Below, one piece after another: positions 47,167 to 57,071 of a stretch of DNA of 64,000 bases. Location: assembly GCA_032821775.1 (NCBI GenBank), contig JAVLRN010000012.1, positions 186,001 through 250,000 of the forward strand. Direction: 5' to 3'. Below the pieces are notes generated by a model. It was not told where the DNA came from. It searched no databases and worked only from the letters and a program-made list of their open reading frames with translations. Numbering within the stretch: position 1 is the stretch's first letter; each line of letters begins with the position of its first letter. The stretch is from Sanguinoderma infundibulare (Eukaryota; Basidiomycota; Agaricomycetes; Polyporales; Polyporaceae). The position numbers and the translations under genes were made by a program.

Positions 47167-50100
47167 CTAGCGCAGCCCGAGAGCGGAGGCGAAGTGCTTG
47201 ACCTTCGGGGAGGGGAGCACCTTTGTGAGGACGTCGGCGACCATATCCTCGGTAGGGCAATAAACGAGCTTGATCTTCTTGTCTTCAATGACCCAGCGAA
47301 TAAAGTGAAAGCGAATGTCAATATGTTTCGTTTGGGCGTGGTATTGGTGGTCCTTGGTCAGCGCAATTGCCGACTGGTTGTTGCTGTTCAGCGGGATGGC
47401 GTCGACGAACGGGGTGAAGAGCTGTCCGATGAACGACCGGAGCCAGAGAGCCTCTTTCGATGCGTGTGTGATAGCGACGTACTCGGACTCCGTCGTCGAC
47501 AGCGAGATGATCTCCTGCTTCTTCGAAGCCCAAGAGACGGCTCCGCCGTCAATGAGAAATGCATAGCCAGAGATGGCCTTGCGGTCCTCATGCATCGATC
47601 CATCAGCATCGGTGAAACCAACGAGGTCACGGTGCTCTCCGCCATATGTGAGGTGAAGAGACTTAGTCCCTGCAAGGTAGCGGAACACACGCTTGCATGC
47701 TTCCCAGTGCGTGCGACCGGGATTCTCCATGAAGCGTGACAAAATGGAAACAGCATATGTGATGTCCGGGCGTGTGCCCAAAGATGCGTACTGCAAAGAG
47801 CCGACCGCCTCACGGTACGGCACATTGCGCATCTCAGCTACCTCGGCTGTCGTCTTCGGAGACTGCTCAACCGAGAGCTGAACGTGAGGGTCCATGGGCA
47901 TCGATAAGGGCTTCGCGTCTTCCAGACCGAAGCGGTGGACAATTGCCTCAATATATGATGTCTGAGAGAGAGAGAGCATACGTGCGGACCGGTCACGAAT
48001 CACTGCAAAACCGAGAATCCAGTGAATCTCCCCCTCATCCGAAATATCGAACACCTCACGCAGCTTCGATTTAACACGTATAATGAGAGCTACGCACGAT
48101 GCAGCAATTGTCAAATCATCAACGTGGACGACAATGATGATTAAATCAGTGCCCTCCACATAGTAGAACACTGCTTGATCAACATCGCACGTCTTCATAT
48201 TGAGCAGCTCCTCAAGAACTTGGCGCAGTTTCTTGTACCAATGCCTCGCACTCTGGCGCAAGCCGTACAATGGACGGAGCAGGCGCAACGCCAGAGTGGA
48301 GTCATCAGTCAAGTCTGTGCCCGGCGGAACGGACATATAGATAACCTCGCTGTCGTCGAACTCACCATTTAGGTAAGCTGACTTCACGTCGACCTGATGG
48401 AGCTCCAGGTCGTGGCGTGCAGCGAGCGCAAGCACAGTGCGGATGGATGCGGTCTTCGCAACAGGGGTGTAGGTGTCGAAAAAATCGGTTCCGGGGATCT
48501 GTGAGAAGCCACGAGCCACGAGGCGGGCACGGTAGCGGTAGATGTTGCCGCTAGTGTCCTTCTTCGCATGGAAAACCCACCTGCAGCTGACAATGTTGGT
48601 CCCGGGTGGCGGACGTTCCAAACGCCAGGTGCCGTGCTTCGAGAGAGCCTCCATCTCCTCCTTCATCGCTTCCTCCCACCTCGGCCACTCCGGACGATGC
48701 TTTGCCTCAGCGAGAGACACAGGATCAATACCCTCCTCCCAGGCTAGGGCAGAGGCCATTGCAACGCCGCTGACTTCCTCTCTTAACAGCTCCTCGACCG
48801 CATCCTCATCCTCGACCTCCTGGACACGAACACCACGTGGCAGCTTCCTGTCGGCAGCCTTGCCATCGAGGATGTCGCGTACGATGCGCGATGGCGTGCG
48901 TGTGCGAGTTTGGCGACCGATGGGCTGAGCGGGAGCCATAGAAATCGATTCCGGAACGGGAGCAGCGGGCGGGTCGACAAGCGCAGGCGGAGCGGACGAG
49001 GCGGACTTGTCCTCACCTGCTTCCTCCTCCCCCTCAAGTTCCGCATCGTCATCAGCGAAAGGAGCGGGGAGGTTGGCCGAGGCGAACGTCACGTTGCGCT
49101 CAACAGTGACCGTACGCTTTTCCGGCCAATAAATGCGGTGGCCTTTGCTCTGCGGGTCGAAACCCACCCAGCGTCCCGCCACAGCGCGGACACCCACCTT
49201 CCCAGACGAATCGTCGTGGACCCAGACCTGCGCTCCCCAGATCGGGACACCGGAGAGGTCGGGAGGTGAGCCGGTAAGAGCCTCATATGGTGTGCGGCCG
49301 CGGAGTGCCTTGGTTGAGGTGCAGTTTTTCAACCAGACAGCGTGAAGTAAAGCCTCGCCCCAGAGGAAACGCGGCAGCCTGGACGCGATGAGCATCGCCC
49401 GGACCTTCTCCATAATGGTGCGATTGAGTCGCTCGGATACACCGGCATGTTCATGCGTGTCATGGACTGACAGCTTGAGCTCGACGCCGTGCGAATCCAG
49501 ATGGGCCAGGAAAGCGTCAGAAAGAAACTCACCACCTCGATTGACGTTGAGTACCTTGATGCGGATGCTGTCGTGCGTTTCGAGCCAAGCTTCATAGGAA
49601 ACATAACAAGAGAATGTCTCGCTCTTGAGGCACATGAGGTAGACGGTGCTGTAGCGGGCGGCATCGTCCGTGAAGCTAACGTAGTATTTCCGACCACCGA
49701 GGGTAGCGACACGAGCTGGGCCCCAGGTGTCAGAGTGTATCTCGTCTCTGAACGTCTCCGCGCATGTGCCCTCGCATTGAGTTGGTACGGGCTTCTGGGT
49801 GGCCTTCGCACGAATGCAGGCCTCACAGGTGTGAGGCTCAGTCGACTGGACGAGCTTCACGCCAGTAATGAAGCCACGAGCGACCAACTCGTGGATGGCG
49901 CGGAGGGGAATATGGGCGAAACGGTGGTGAGCCTCCATCTCCGTCAATGTCTCGACTTTCGGAGCAGCGGTAGCGGCAGCTGCCTCCGCGCCGTCGTCGC
50001 GTTGGCGGTGCACGAGGTAGAGACCACTAGTCTTGGGTATTTGGCCGACAGTTGAGCCTTCGGGGTCCAGAATGACGCATTGGCCCCCCGAAAAAGTGGT

Positions 50101-51759
50101 CGTAAAGCCGGCATCATCGATCCGACCGACAGAGATGAGGTTGTAGGCAACGTCCAGCGTGTAGAGGACATGTTTCAGGCGGATACGTGTGTCGGCAGCG
50201 GTTCCGTTGGGGACGGGGATAACCATATCCTCCACTCCCTCGGTACAGAAGGTGTACTGGTTGGCGGCATTGAGAGTCATCATCATCTCCTGAAGCGAGA
50301 TGAAGTCCTGGCGATGAGGGGACATATGATGGCTTGCTCCGGAGTCGTACAGATCGATTGGCTGAGAGGGAGACGCGGCGTTCGCGACATTGAGAGGCAG
50401 GGCGGCAGTGGCGAGTGTGACATCCATGGGAGCAGCGTCGTCGTGCTCTCCCGGCCTCAGCAGTTCTTCGAGCCAAGTTGCGACATTCTGGAGACGTACA
50501 GGCAGGGGTACAGGCTCCGGTGAGGACGGTGCAGAACCGCCGCGGTGGCAGTCGTCCTCGGACGACGCTGAGCTGGAGCTGTCGCTCACAGACTGCAGCT
50601 CGGGCATAGAGTCGTGGTGAGACCTAATGGAGCGGTTGTTGGAGCTGACCGAGGCTTCAGGCGTTGAGAGGCTGTCGTCGGACCAAGCATCGCGCATAAT
50701 AGTGGCGGGGGGACCGTCAGCGACAGGGGCTGAAACCCAAGCACCTGCAACATCGTCAACCTCGACGATCGACGCAGTCGCAATGGCACCTGTCCCGGCA
50801 GGAGCACCAGGCGCAGTCGGCCTCGGAGCGTCCTTCCCCTTCTTCTCCTTCTGCGTCGTGTTCGGGCTCGGACAGACAGCTTGTCTATGCCCAGTCCTGC
50901 CGCACGTCCAGCAGACCCCAACGGGTCGCTTTGGCCCTTGCCTGCCCTTCAGCTTCGGCTTCTTGCTCGATAGCGTCGCAGCTGCGACGCCGTGGTCCTT
51001 CGCCTTCGCCTTAGTCTTCCTATCCAGCTGCCGCCTGTCCCACTCCTCGAGCGCCAGCTCCATGAGGAGGTCGGGAGCGATGACAGGTTTGTCGGCGCCA
51101 GCTGCAGTTCCGGTTCCCACGGCAGGCGTTGCAGTGGTAGGGTTGAGGCGTTGGGCGAGCTTAGCCATCGCCGAGAGTTGAGAGACGAACGACGAGAGCT
51201 CGGGAGGGAGAAATGAGACAAGCATAGACGAATACTCGCCTTCGCTGATCGAGATACCGACATTTTGAAGCTCGCTGAACGCAGCGCGGACGCGATCGAA
51301 TTCCGTGTGGAGGTCGGCGCCGGGGACTGCGCGCATGTTCATAAAGTCGGCGCGGAGCGTAGTGCGGGCCAGGAGCGATTTCTTCTGGAACTCATCGCTG
51401 ATGGTGGTCCACATGAGAGCGACGGTGTCAAGTTCCTCGTATTTGGACAGGATGGACTCGGGGATCTTGAGAAGGAGGAGGTACATGGCCGTGTTCTCGG
51501 CCTTGTTCCACTCCTTAAGAGCCTTCATCTCGGCGGTGGTAGGAGCGGCAGCATCGGCGGGTGCAGGGCGGGGACTAGTGCCATCAAAGTGATCCCAGAC
51601 GTCCTTCTGGCGGACGGCGATGGTGAAGTTTCGCTTGAAAGATACCCAGTTCTTGCCGCGGACCTCAAGCTTGTTGATGGCGTTGACAAAATCGGTGAGC
51701 GACGTAGATGCGGACATGTTGAGGACAAAACGGGAAGATTCGGCGGCAGATAGAAGCAC
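47167..51759 (-). CDS. copia gag-pol polyprotein
   Basis: 1530 codons without interruption. Gag ends with a zinc knuckle CWTCGRTGHRQAVC (about residue 281-294). Protease: DLYDSGASHHMS (about 470). Integrase: an HHCC-type zinc site (HRFAH...HTCEAC), then HSDTWGP for the first catalytic Asp and SERLNRT for the Glu. At the second Asp the usual S-D-N/R-GGE motif reads NVNRGGEF, with Asn at residue 740 (codon 49540-49542). Reverse transcriptase: VSCRWVFHAKKD, QVDVKSAYLNGE, RPLYGLRQSARHWY and the active-site HVDDL (about 1211). RNase H: FTDADGS...SGYAFLIDGGAVSWASKKQ, STTESEY. Length and order fit a full-length single-ORF copia element. Apart from the Asn the protein looks functional. Confidence 0.96.
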   Translation of the reverse strand: MLLSAAESSRFVLNMSASTSLTDFVNAINKLEVRGKNWVSFKRNFTIAVRQKDVWDHFDGTSPRPAPADAAAPTTAEMKALKEWNKAENTAMYLLLLKIPESILSKYEELDTVALMWTTISDEFQKKSLLARTTLRADFMNMRAVPGADLHTEFDRVRAAFSELQNVGISISEGEYSSMLVSFLPPELSSFVSQLSAMAKLAQRLNPTTATPAVGTGTAAGADKPVIAPDLLMELALEEWDRRQLDRKTKAKAKDHGVAAATLSSKKPKLKGRQGPKRPVGVCWTCGRTGHRQAVCPSPNTTQKEKKGKDAPRPTAPGAPAGTGAIATASIVEVDDVAGAWVSAPVADGPPATIMRDAWSDDSLSTPEASVSSNNRSIRSHHDSMPELQSVSDSSSSASSEDDCHRGGSAPSSPEPVPLPVRLQNVATWLEELLRPGEHDDAAPMDVTLATAALPLNVANAASPSQPIDLYDSGASHHMSPHRQDFISLQEMMMTLNAANQYTFCTEGVEDMVIPVPNGTAADTRIRLKHVLYTLDVAYNLISVGRIDDAGFTTTFSGGQCVILDPEGSTVGQIPKTSGLYLVHRQRDDGAEAAAATAAPKVETLTEMEAHHRFAHIPLRAIHELVARGFITGVKLVQSTEPHTCEACIRAKATQKPVPTQCEGTCAETFRDEIHSDTWGPARVATLGGRKYYVSFTDDAARYSTVYLMCLKSETFSCYVSYEAWLETHDSIRIKVLNVNRGGEFLSDAFLAHLDSHGVELKLSVHDTHEHAGVSERLNRTIMEKVRAMLIASRLPRFLWGEALLHAVWLKNCTSTKALRGRTPYEALTGSPPDLSGVPIWGAQVWVHDDSSGKVGVRAVAGRWVGFDPQSKGHRIYWPEKRTVTVERNVTFASANLPAPFADDDAELEGEEEAGEDKSASSAPPALVDPPAAPVPESISMAPAQPIGRQTRTRTPSRIVRDILDGKAADRKLPRGVRVQEVEDEDAVEELLREEVSGVAMASALAWEEGIDPVSLAEAKHRPEWPRWEEAMKEEMEALSKHGTWRLERPPPGTNIVSCRWVFHAKKDTSGNIYRYRARLVARGFSQIPGTDFFDTYTPVAKTASIRTVLALAARHDLELHQVDVKSAYLNGEFDDSEVIYMSVPPGTDLTDDSTLALRLLRPLYGLRQSARHWYKKLRQVLEELLNMKTCDVDQAVFYYVEGTDLIIIVVHVDDLTIAASCVALIIRVKSKLREVFDISDEGEIHWILGFAVIRDRSARMLSLSQTSYIEAIVHRFGLEDAKPLSMPMDPHVQLSVEQSPKTTAEVAEMRNVPYREAVGSLQYASLGTRPDITYAVSILSRFMENPGRTHWEACKRVFRYLAGTKSLHLTYGGEHRDLVGFTDADGSMHEDRKAISGYAFLIDGGAVSWASKKQEIISLSTTESEYVAITHASKEALWLRSFIGQLFTPFVDAIPLNSNNQSAIALTKDHQYHAQTKHIDIRFHFIRWVIEDKKIKLVYCPTEDMVADVLTKVLPSPKVKHFASALGLR

Positions 51760-51820
51760 GGGCGGCGAGGCGATGCAGACAGGGTGAAGGGGTGCGTGTG
51801 AGTCTTGCGATTAAGGCCTA

Positions 51821-51836
51821 CTCAGGGCTCATAACC
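51821..51836 (-). promoter_or_regulatory. primer-binding site (initiator tRNA-Met anticodon half)
   Basis: The plus strand reads CTCAGGGCTCATAACC immediately next to the 5' LTR. This equals the anticodon stem-loop region of eukaryotic initiator tRNA-Met (CAU anticodon inside GGGCTCATAACC). The minus-strand element RNA is therefore complementary to an internal tRNA segment and not to the tRNA 3' end, as in Drosophila copia and Ty5, which prime from a tRNA half. Confidence 0.8.
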
Positions 51837-52337
51837 TGTGAGAGCGTATACATGTAGAAAGCGAGCGCGGGACCTCAGTACGGGCACGCGGGAGTGAGTG
51901 CAAGACTGAAATGATATTATGTACCTGTAGAAAGCGAGCGCGGGACTGCAGGTACATGTAAGTACAGTGTACATGAATACGGCGAGGGAAACATAAGCTA
52001 CTTACCCTCAGTACGGGCACGCGGGAGTGAGTGCAAGACTGAGGGGAAACGTACGTCAAGGCATGGGTATAAGTGATGAGCGGGAGCGAGTAACGTGTTC
52101 CGAGCGCGATCGAACATAGCTGTGCAAATGAGTACTAATAAGGAAACCATACGGGACGCTACAACGTAAGTACTGACGGATGCGAGCAAATACGGCGACA
52201 GGAGGCAGGCAGCGTCACGGATGAGGATAAAAGTGAAAGAAAACACATGCATATACATACGGGGCATTCCGGGGCGGGTATAGTGTATGGACGGCCGGCT
52301 GCGACACTCCGGGCTGCGTCGGATTGTTGCTCCAACA
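51837..52337 (-). repeat. 5' LTR of the copia element
   Basis: 501 bp, identical to 46653-47153 apart from two base differences. It should contain the element promoter; no clear TATA box was assigned. Confidence 0.95.
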
Positions 52338-52342
52338 ACTTC
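52338..52342. repeat. target-site duplication, right
   Basis: ACTTC directly after the LTR, matching 46648-46652. Removing one copy and the element restores the F-box reading ...NIDFDRSPAAI.... Confidence 0.9.
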
Positions 52343-53206
52343 GACCGTTCTCCGGCAGCGATCCAGATCGTATGCGGCGATGTCGTTGATGGTTGCCTAC
52401 TGAGGGGTAACATTCTCTCAAGGCCCCCACTCCTGCCGGTGTCCAAAGGACACCGCTCGCGCCATATACCCGCCTCTCCGTGAGGTCCACGAGGCAGGGC
52501 TTCGACATCTTTGCAACCAGCAGGACGGGCGCGGAGATCTGTATCAAAGTGCCTGGTATCCTGGACCCCCGGAGGAGCGTGTCACTCCACTCTAACATGC
52601 TCTTGGATGACGTCGAAGAGATGCGGATGGAAGGGCTTGGCCGGAACATACTCGACTTCGTCAGGACCTCCCTCATGCAGTCTCACCGAATCTACACCAT
52701 CGCGGTCGTTCGCCCCGATCGTGCGACGTTCCAGACAGAACCAGTCAAAATCCGCGCGTCATCCGGACGGCACGTATACGCGATCTTGAGTGGAGGCGAT
52801 GTCGATAACTTGACGTCCGAGTCGCCGCTCGTGCAGGTCGTCTTCTCCCTCCGTTGCCTGAACTCTGCACGCCTACTATTAACCGTACACAACCATGGGC
52901 ACCGTTTAACGAAGCTGCGCGCGGTGTTCGCGGACGCAGAGACCTGCAGCGACAGCCTCGACATGACGTACCGGGGCGTTGCGTGACATGCCAACTGTGG
53001 TGCAGGGCGTCCAGCCGCAGGACATCCTCGTCGTCGAAGCACCCTCGTTCCCCAACGACTATTACGACCACGTCCTTCCGGCACCGTAGGCGAGCTGGGG
53101 CGCGGTCGATACCATCGCCAACGTTGCGGAGAAGGAAGTTTCGATGCCGGTTCCGCAGTGCTGCGTCGAAGCAAATTCCGAGTTCACCGCATGGCAGGCG
53201 TGGTAG
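52338..53206 (+). pseudogene. F-box/LRR gene relic, downstream piece
   Basis: Continuation of 46550-46652. It reads DFDRSPAAIQIVCGDVVDG, shifts frame near 52,410-52,480, then gives a longer open stretch (RQGFDIFATSRTGAEICIKV to LDMTYRGVA), a stop, and after another shift the family end (EAPSFPNDYY...EFTAWQAW). It was already damaged or lacking its 5' half, so the retrotransposon is not necessarily what killed it. Confidence 0.8.
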
Positions 53207-53657
53207 ACTTCTCCATCTGGATCTGCTATTGTGTCCTTGCGTCCTCCTCCGATTGATGATCCCTAACCGGCTTTGCTCGAAGTTCCTGTTTCTTACCAGT
53301 GCATCTTCCTTGCATCCAGCGCCCTGCGTTTGCTCGTCTTTGACTTCCTACGTCCGCGATGATCTGCGCGATTGTCACTGCGTCGGCGTACATCCTTTGC
53401 CATCATGATCCGTGCATGAAAGTAAGAGTGCGTCCGATCTGCTCTCCGCTGGATTTAGCAGTGTATGTAGTGCACCTAACAAATTTTCTCACGCCACATG
53501 CGTTTTCGACGCCCTCCCCTCGAGGCTACCTCGTTCATCAACATCCATCAATCGAGAAAAAACAGCGAGGGTGTTTTGTCGGACACCGGTTAGTCTCTCC
53601 GCGTGCTCTGATCAGTCTCTTTTGCGATCATTGACACCTTTCCGATTCCCAGTAATC
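53207..53657. other. intergenic, promoter of the F-box gene
   Basis: No gene recognised. The first part resembles the 3' flank of the other F-box copies (CTTCTCCATCTGGAT). The second part must carry the promoter of the following gene. Confidence 0.4.
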
Positions 53658-55610
53658 ATGCTCGAGAGTGACGATATCTCGCTAAATCACAACGAGTCGA
53701 AGGACGGAGACAACAATTCCACCCCCGGATTTCCACCTGAACATCCAGCGGTTGCGCAAGTCACAGTACTTGTGAGGTCAGTGTTTGGGTGCCTTCGCCT
53801 TGAACTGTAACAGTGACGCGTGTGGTGCAGAGCCAATGCTCCTTGTCCTTGGACACAGGCAGAACATAAACAAGTTCAATCACACCCTCTTTCACACCTT
53901 CCGACGATGATGGACTCTCGACGGCCAGGTGTACAGCGCCTCCCGGTCGAGCTCCTCCGTATGATTTTCCTCGATGGCGCCGTTGGCCATGTTGCCATTA
54001 GTCGCTACTTCGGCGACTTTGGTGACGACGGTCACATCTTCTACGGCACCCCCGGTTTCGTGGGTATCCAACGGGACATTGGGTGGAAGCACAAGCATGC
54101 CGAGCGGAAGGAGGTACTTGTCCTTTCGCAGGTCTGCGCCCACTGGCGCGGAGTGGTGCTCGCTATTCCCGATCTCTGGAATGCGGTGACCAACATCAGT
54201 TCAGCATCCGCGTCTACCGTCCTTCCTCGGTCGTATCCACGACCGCTCAGTATCCTAATCACCACCAACGACTGTGTATGGGCGACAGCCGCCGGCGCGG
54301 TCCACGCCCGTGCCATCCGCCAACTCCTCTGGATATCCTCCCGTCCTGCGGAGAACGACGCCTCTTCGCTCCGTGCGATGGATTTCGAAGCGCCCCAATT
54401 AGAACGACTTCTGCTAGCCCGCGGGTGGCGCGACGACACAACGTACGAACCCACCGAGATTCTCAAAGGGCAAACCAGCTCGCTCAAGTTCCTCTCCATC
54501 CGGGAGCTCACATGGTTCCCATCCAACCACTTCCCTGTCCTGTCTCATCTCCTCATCGCCGGCGTTATTTCGGTCAACCAACTCGTGCTCTTTCTCGGGC
54601 GATGTCCCAACCTCGAAGTCGTCGTCATCCGCTCCTACCAGCTACGCGACATGACAGCTCCATCACCACCGACCGTTTCTTTACCGCGCTTGCGGCGGTT
54701 GTCGGTCCACACAATATCTTTCCCTGACAATGCGCTCTTTCGTTTGTTCGAGAAACTCGACTTTGACCGTGCTCGGGCGGTGATCCAAGTCGTCTTCGGT
54801 GATGTCGATTACAGTCTGACTCATGCAGGCGACATTCTATCCACCCCTCCGGGTGTAAACACAACACCCGAAGAGTACACGCCGCGACACCTTGTCGTGA
54901 AGTCCTTGCCCAATTCAGGCTTCGTCATTTTCGCCGCCAACCAGACGGGCGGCGGGGTCTGTCTCAGGGGGTCTGGTGCGCTGGATACCAGAGGGGGCTC
55001 AACGGTCTGCGATCACATACCCTCCGAGGACGTCGAAGAGTTGTGGGTAGACGGGCTCAACAACGGCGTGGTGCACTTCCTCATGATCCTCCTCCTCCAC
55101 AATCCTCGATTCCACACGATCACCATTGTCCACCCCGACCGTACGAGGTCCCAACCAGTCCCTGGAGCGTGTTCAATTGGAGAGGGACCGGGGCGGAACG
55201 GAACGAGGCTGGGAAGGCTGCGTGAGGACTTCCAGTCGCTCGGGCAGATTGTGGACCTCCTCCGCATTTACACCGCCAGACAGCACGGGGACCCTACCAA
55301 GCTTCGCGTCATCCTCGCGGACGCGGAGAACGGCGAAGGCAGGCCGGATGTCCTCAACATGATGTACCGTGCTTTGCATGGGGTTGTGTCCCCGCCGGCT
55401 CAGCGGGAGATCGTCCTTGTCATCGAAGCACCCTCGTTCCCCGACGACTACTACGACCGCGTCCTACCGGCGCTGCAGACGAAGTGGACCACGGTGGAGA
55501 CTGTTGTCGCTGGCGCTGCGGAGAGAGAGACGGCGGCGTTGATGCCGGTGCCGGACTTCTACTCTAGCAATTTGGACTCGGAGTTCACCGCGTGGCAGCC
55601 TGCGTGGTAG
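53658..55610 (+). CDS. F-box protein with LRR-like region
   Basis: Intact member of the family whose relics lie at 10173-11665, 43540-45060 and 46550-53206. Exon 1 (53658-53776) starts MLESDDISLNHNESKDG and ends VLVR at a GTCAGT donor. Exon 2 (53831-55610) continues to EFTAWQPAW, about 632 residues in all. The F-box is LPVELLRMIFLDG...VLVLSQVCAHWRGVVLAIPDLW (residues about 70-155), the part that would bind Skp1 in an SCF ubiquitin ligase. The rest carries leucine-rich blocks (FPVLSHLLIAGVISVNQLVL; CPNLEVVVIRSY; LPRLRRLSVHTISFPDNALF), probably substrate-binding. A later in-frame Met (MMDSRRPGVQ) could also serve as start, but exon 1 is conserved in the relics. Substrate unknown. Confidence 0.82.
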
Positions 55611-56263
55611 GTTTATCAGCCTCTCGGTGTGTTGCCGTTTATTACATTCGCGGCGTCCATGTCGTTGCGATGCTGATCCTGGACCGACTTTGCTCATTCC
55701 CACCGCTTCGCGTCTCGTATCACGAGCCAGTGTAAGCTGTAGAAGCAGTCAGTAGCCAATGGATTGTTATGTTCCCGCAGATCCATGTACTGTCCGTACG
55801 TCACAGTACCATGATGTAGTCGATGTGATCCTGGTCGTGTTTTATGCCGACAGATGCCAGTTCAGAAAAGAAAAGGTCACACCAGAGCGGCGTATTCCGC
55901 GGATCATGCATCGCGGAGTGTTCGCGATTGCAGGTACAAGCTAGAGTTGGACACTTTTACACTTTGACTTCGATAAAGCATACTTTCTGCGGACTACCAC
56001 GTCAACGTCTGGAAATACTCCACGGATACAAGACGTCCAACCAGCGTGTGTCACGAGGGATGTATTTTGTAGAGAGCGGATGCCTATGATGGTGATTACA
56101 CAGCTAGCTAAAAACGGGCAATGAAGAGGAACCAACCGGAATCGCACGAGATGGTACGAGCTGACTCAACACGCACGGTAGACTCCGACGTTGTCTGAGG
56201 TCGCTGGCCCAATGTCCACGAGAGAGTGCCAGCCTTAACCGGAGGGTTAGCAAAGAGAATGTA
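55611..56263. other. intergenic
   Basis: Nothing recognisable apart from the 3' flank of the F-box gene. Confidence 0.4.
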
Positions 56264-56560
56264 TCACGCAGGGATCGCGTCGTTGCCATGGGAGGAAGCC
56301 TGCTCCTTCTCAGTCGCCGCGGTCGCCATTTGAGCCTTCTTCGCGTCAACGACAGATTGGGCTCCCATCTTGACCACGATCACGCTGGTTTCGTTGGCCA
56401 TCGGCGACCACGCACGGAGGGTGCTCCGACACCGCAGGAACGCGACTCCGATGGGAGAACCCACAGATGATCTCTAGAGAACGAGGTGTATCAGTTAGTA
56501 CGCAAAAGTGGGTTCCGGAGACACCTGCAAACCCACCCCACCCTATCAAAAGGTCAGTAC
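56264..56560 (-). pseudogene. C-terminal fragment of a DHA1 MFS transporter
   Basis: The minus strand reads PIGVAFLRCRSTLRAWSPMA and then NETSVIVVKMGAQ...DAKKAQMATAATEKEQASS, clearly related to the end of the first MFS gene (IPIAFLRWGPALRARSPMAN...KKAQEAA...EKEKAESS). The upstream helices are missing or unreadable, and a frame change is needed before this block. It is a solitary 3' relic of a paralogue. Confidence 0.7.
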
Positions 56561-57071
56561 ATCCAGCGGCCCAGCGCATCATTACGAAGAGGCTGTAGAG
56601 CGGACCTGAAAACAGAACTTCACAATTACAAAGTTCTGTCTCGGTGCATTTGGTCCAGAAGCCTGAAGCTCAAAGTTCGAAACGTCATTCCAGCTGCATG
56701 GATCAGATGAATGTGGTGCTACCGCCAATGGACCTTCCATGCATCAACTGTCAACCACAATTCGTAACGTCCGTTCTTCGCCCGAAGAATGGACGTTGCG
56801 AATTGTCGCGCGCCCCAGTGGATGGTGGACGAATTAAACCATAACTTGGTTCTCGTCCAGAGATTTGCCGCCCAAGGTGTTGATGAACGTCGAGCAACCA
56901 CATCCTGGTACATGACCGTTACCAGAGCGTTCCCTCCTCTAAATTGCAACAGTTCAGTCTTCGTCGGTCCACCACCGTGAATTAAACTAGCACTATATAC
57001 GGATAAGCCACTTCACCATGATACAAGTAGTCAGAGCGCCAGACAGGGCTCAGCCACAACCCAAGATATTC
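56561..57071. other. intergenic with a hairpin element
   Basis: Contains the inverted repeat at 56757-56806. Otherwise it is the 3' flank of the TSC10 gene. No reading frame with motifs. Confidence 0.4.
56757..56806. repeat. 24-bp inverted repeat (hairpin)
   Basis: Arms 56757-56780 and 56783-56806 are complementary over 24 bp with two mismatches and a 2-base loop (left arm ACAATTCGTAACGTCCGTTC...). It could be the centre of a small foldback element; no terminal duplication was identified. Confidence 0.7.

Larger units (their letters stand above)
46653..52337 (-). mobile_element. complete Ty1/copia LTR retrotransposon
   Basis: A 5685-bp element with two 501-bp LTRs (TG...CA ends), one gag-pol frame in the order gag, protease, integrase, reverse transcriptase, RNase H (the copia order), a polypurine tract next to the 3' LTR, a primer-binding site next to the 5' LTR and a 5-bp ACTTC duplication. 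The LTRs differ at only two positions that I can find (46668/51852 and one near 46,756), so insertion is recent. It lies inside an F-box relic, whose reading continues across it. Confidence 0.97.

Noticed and set aside
53820..53831. Start of the F-box gene at 53820
   Set aside because: That codon is GTG and lies in the intron; a conserved first exon starting at 53658 splices in frame at 53831.
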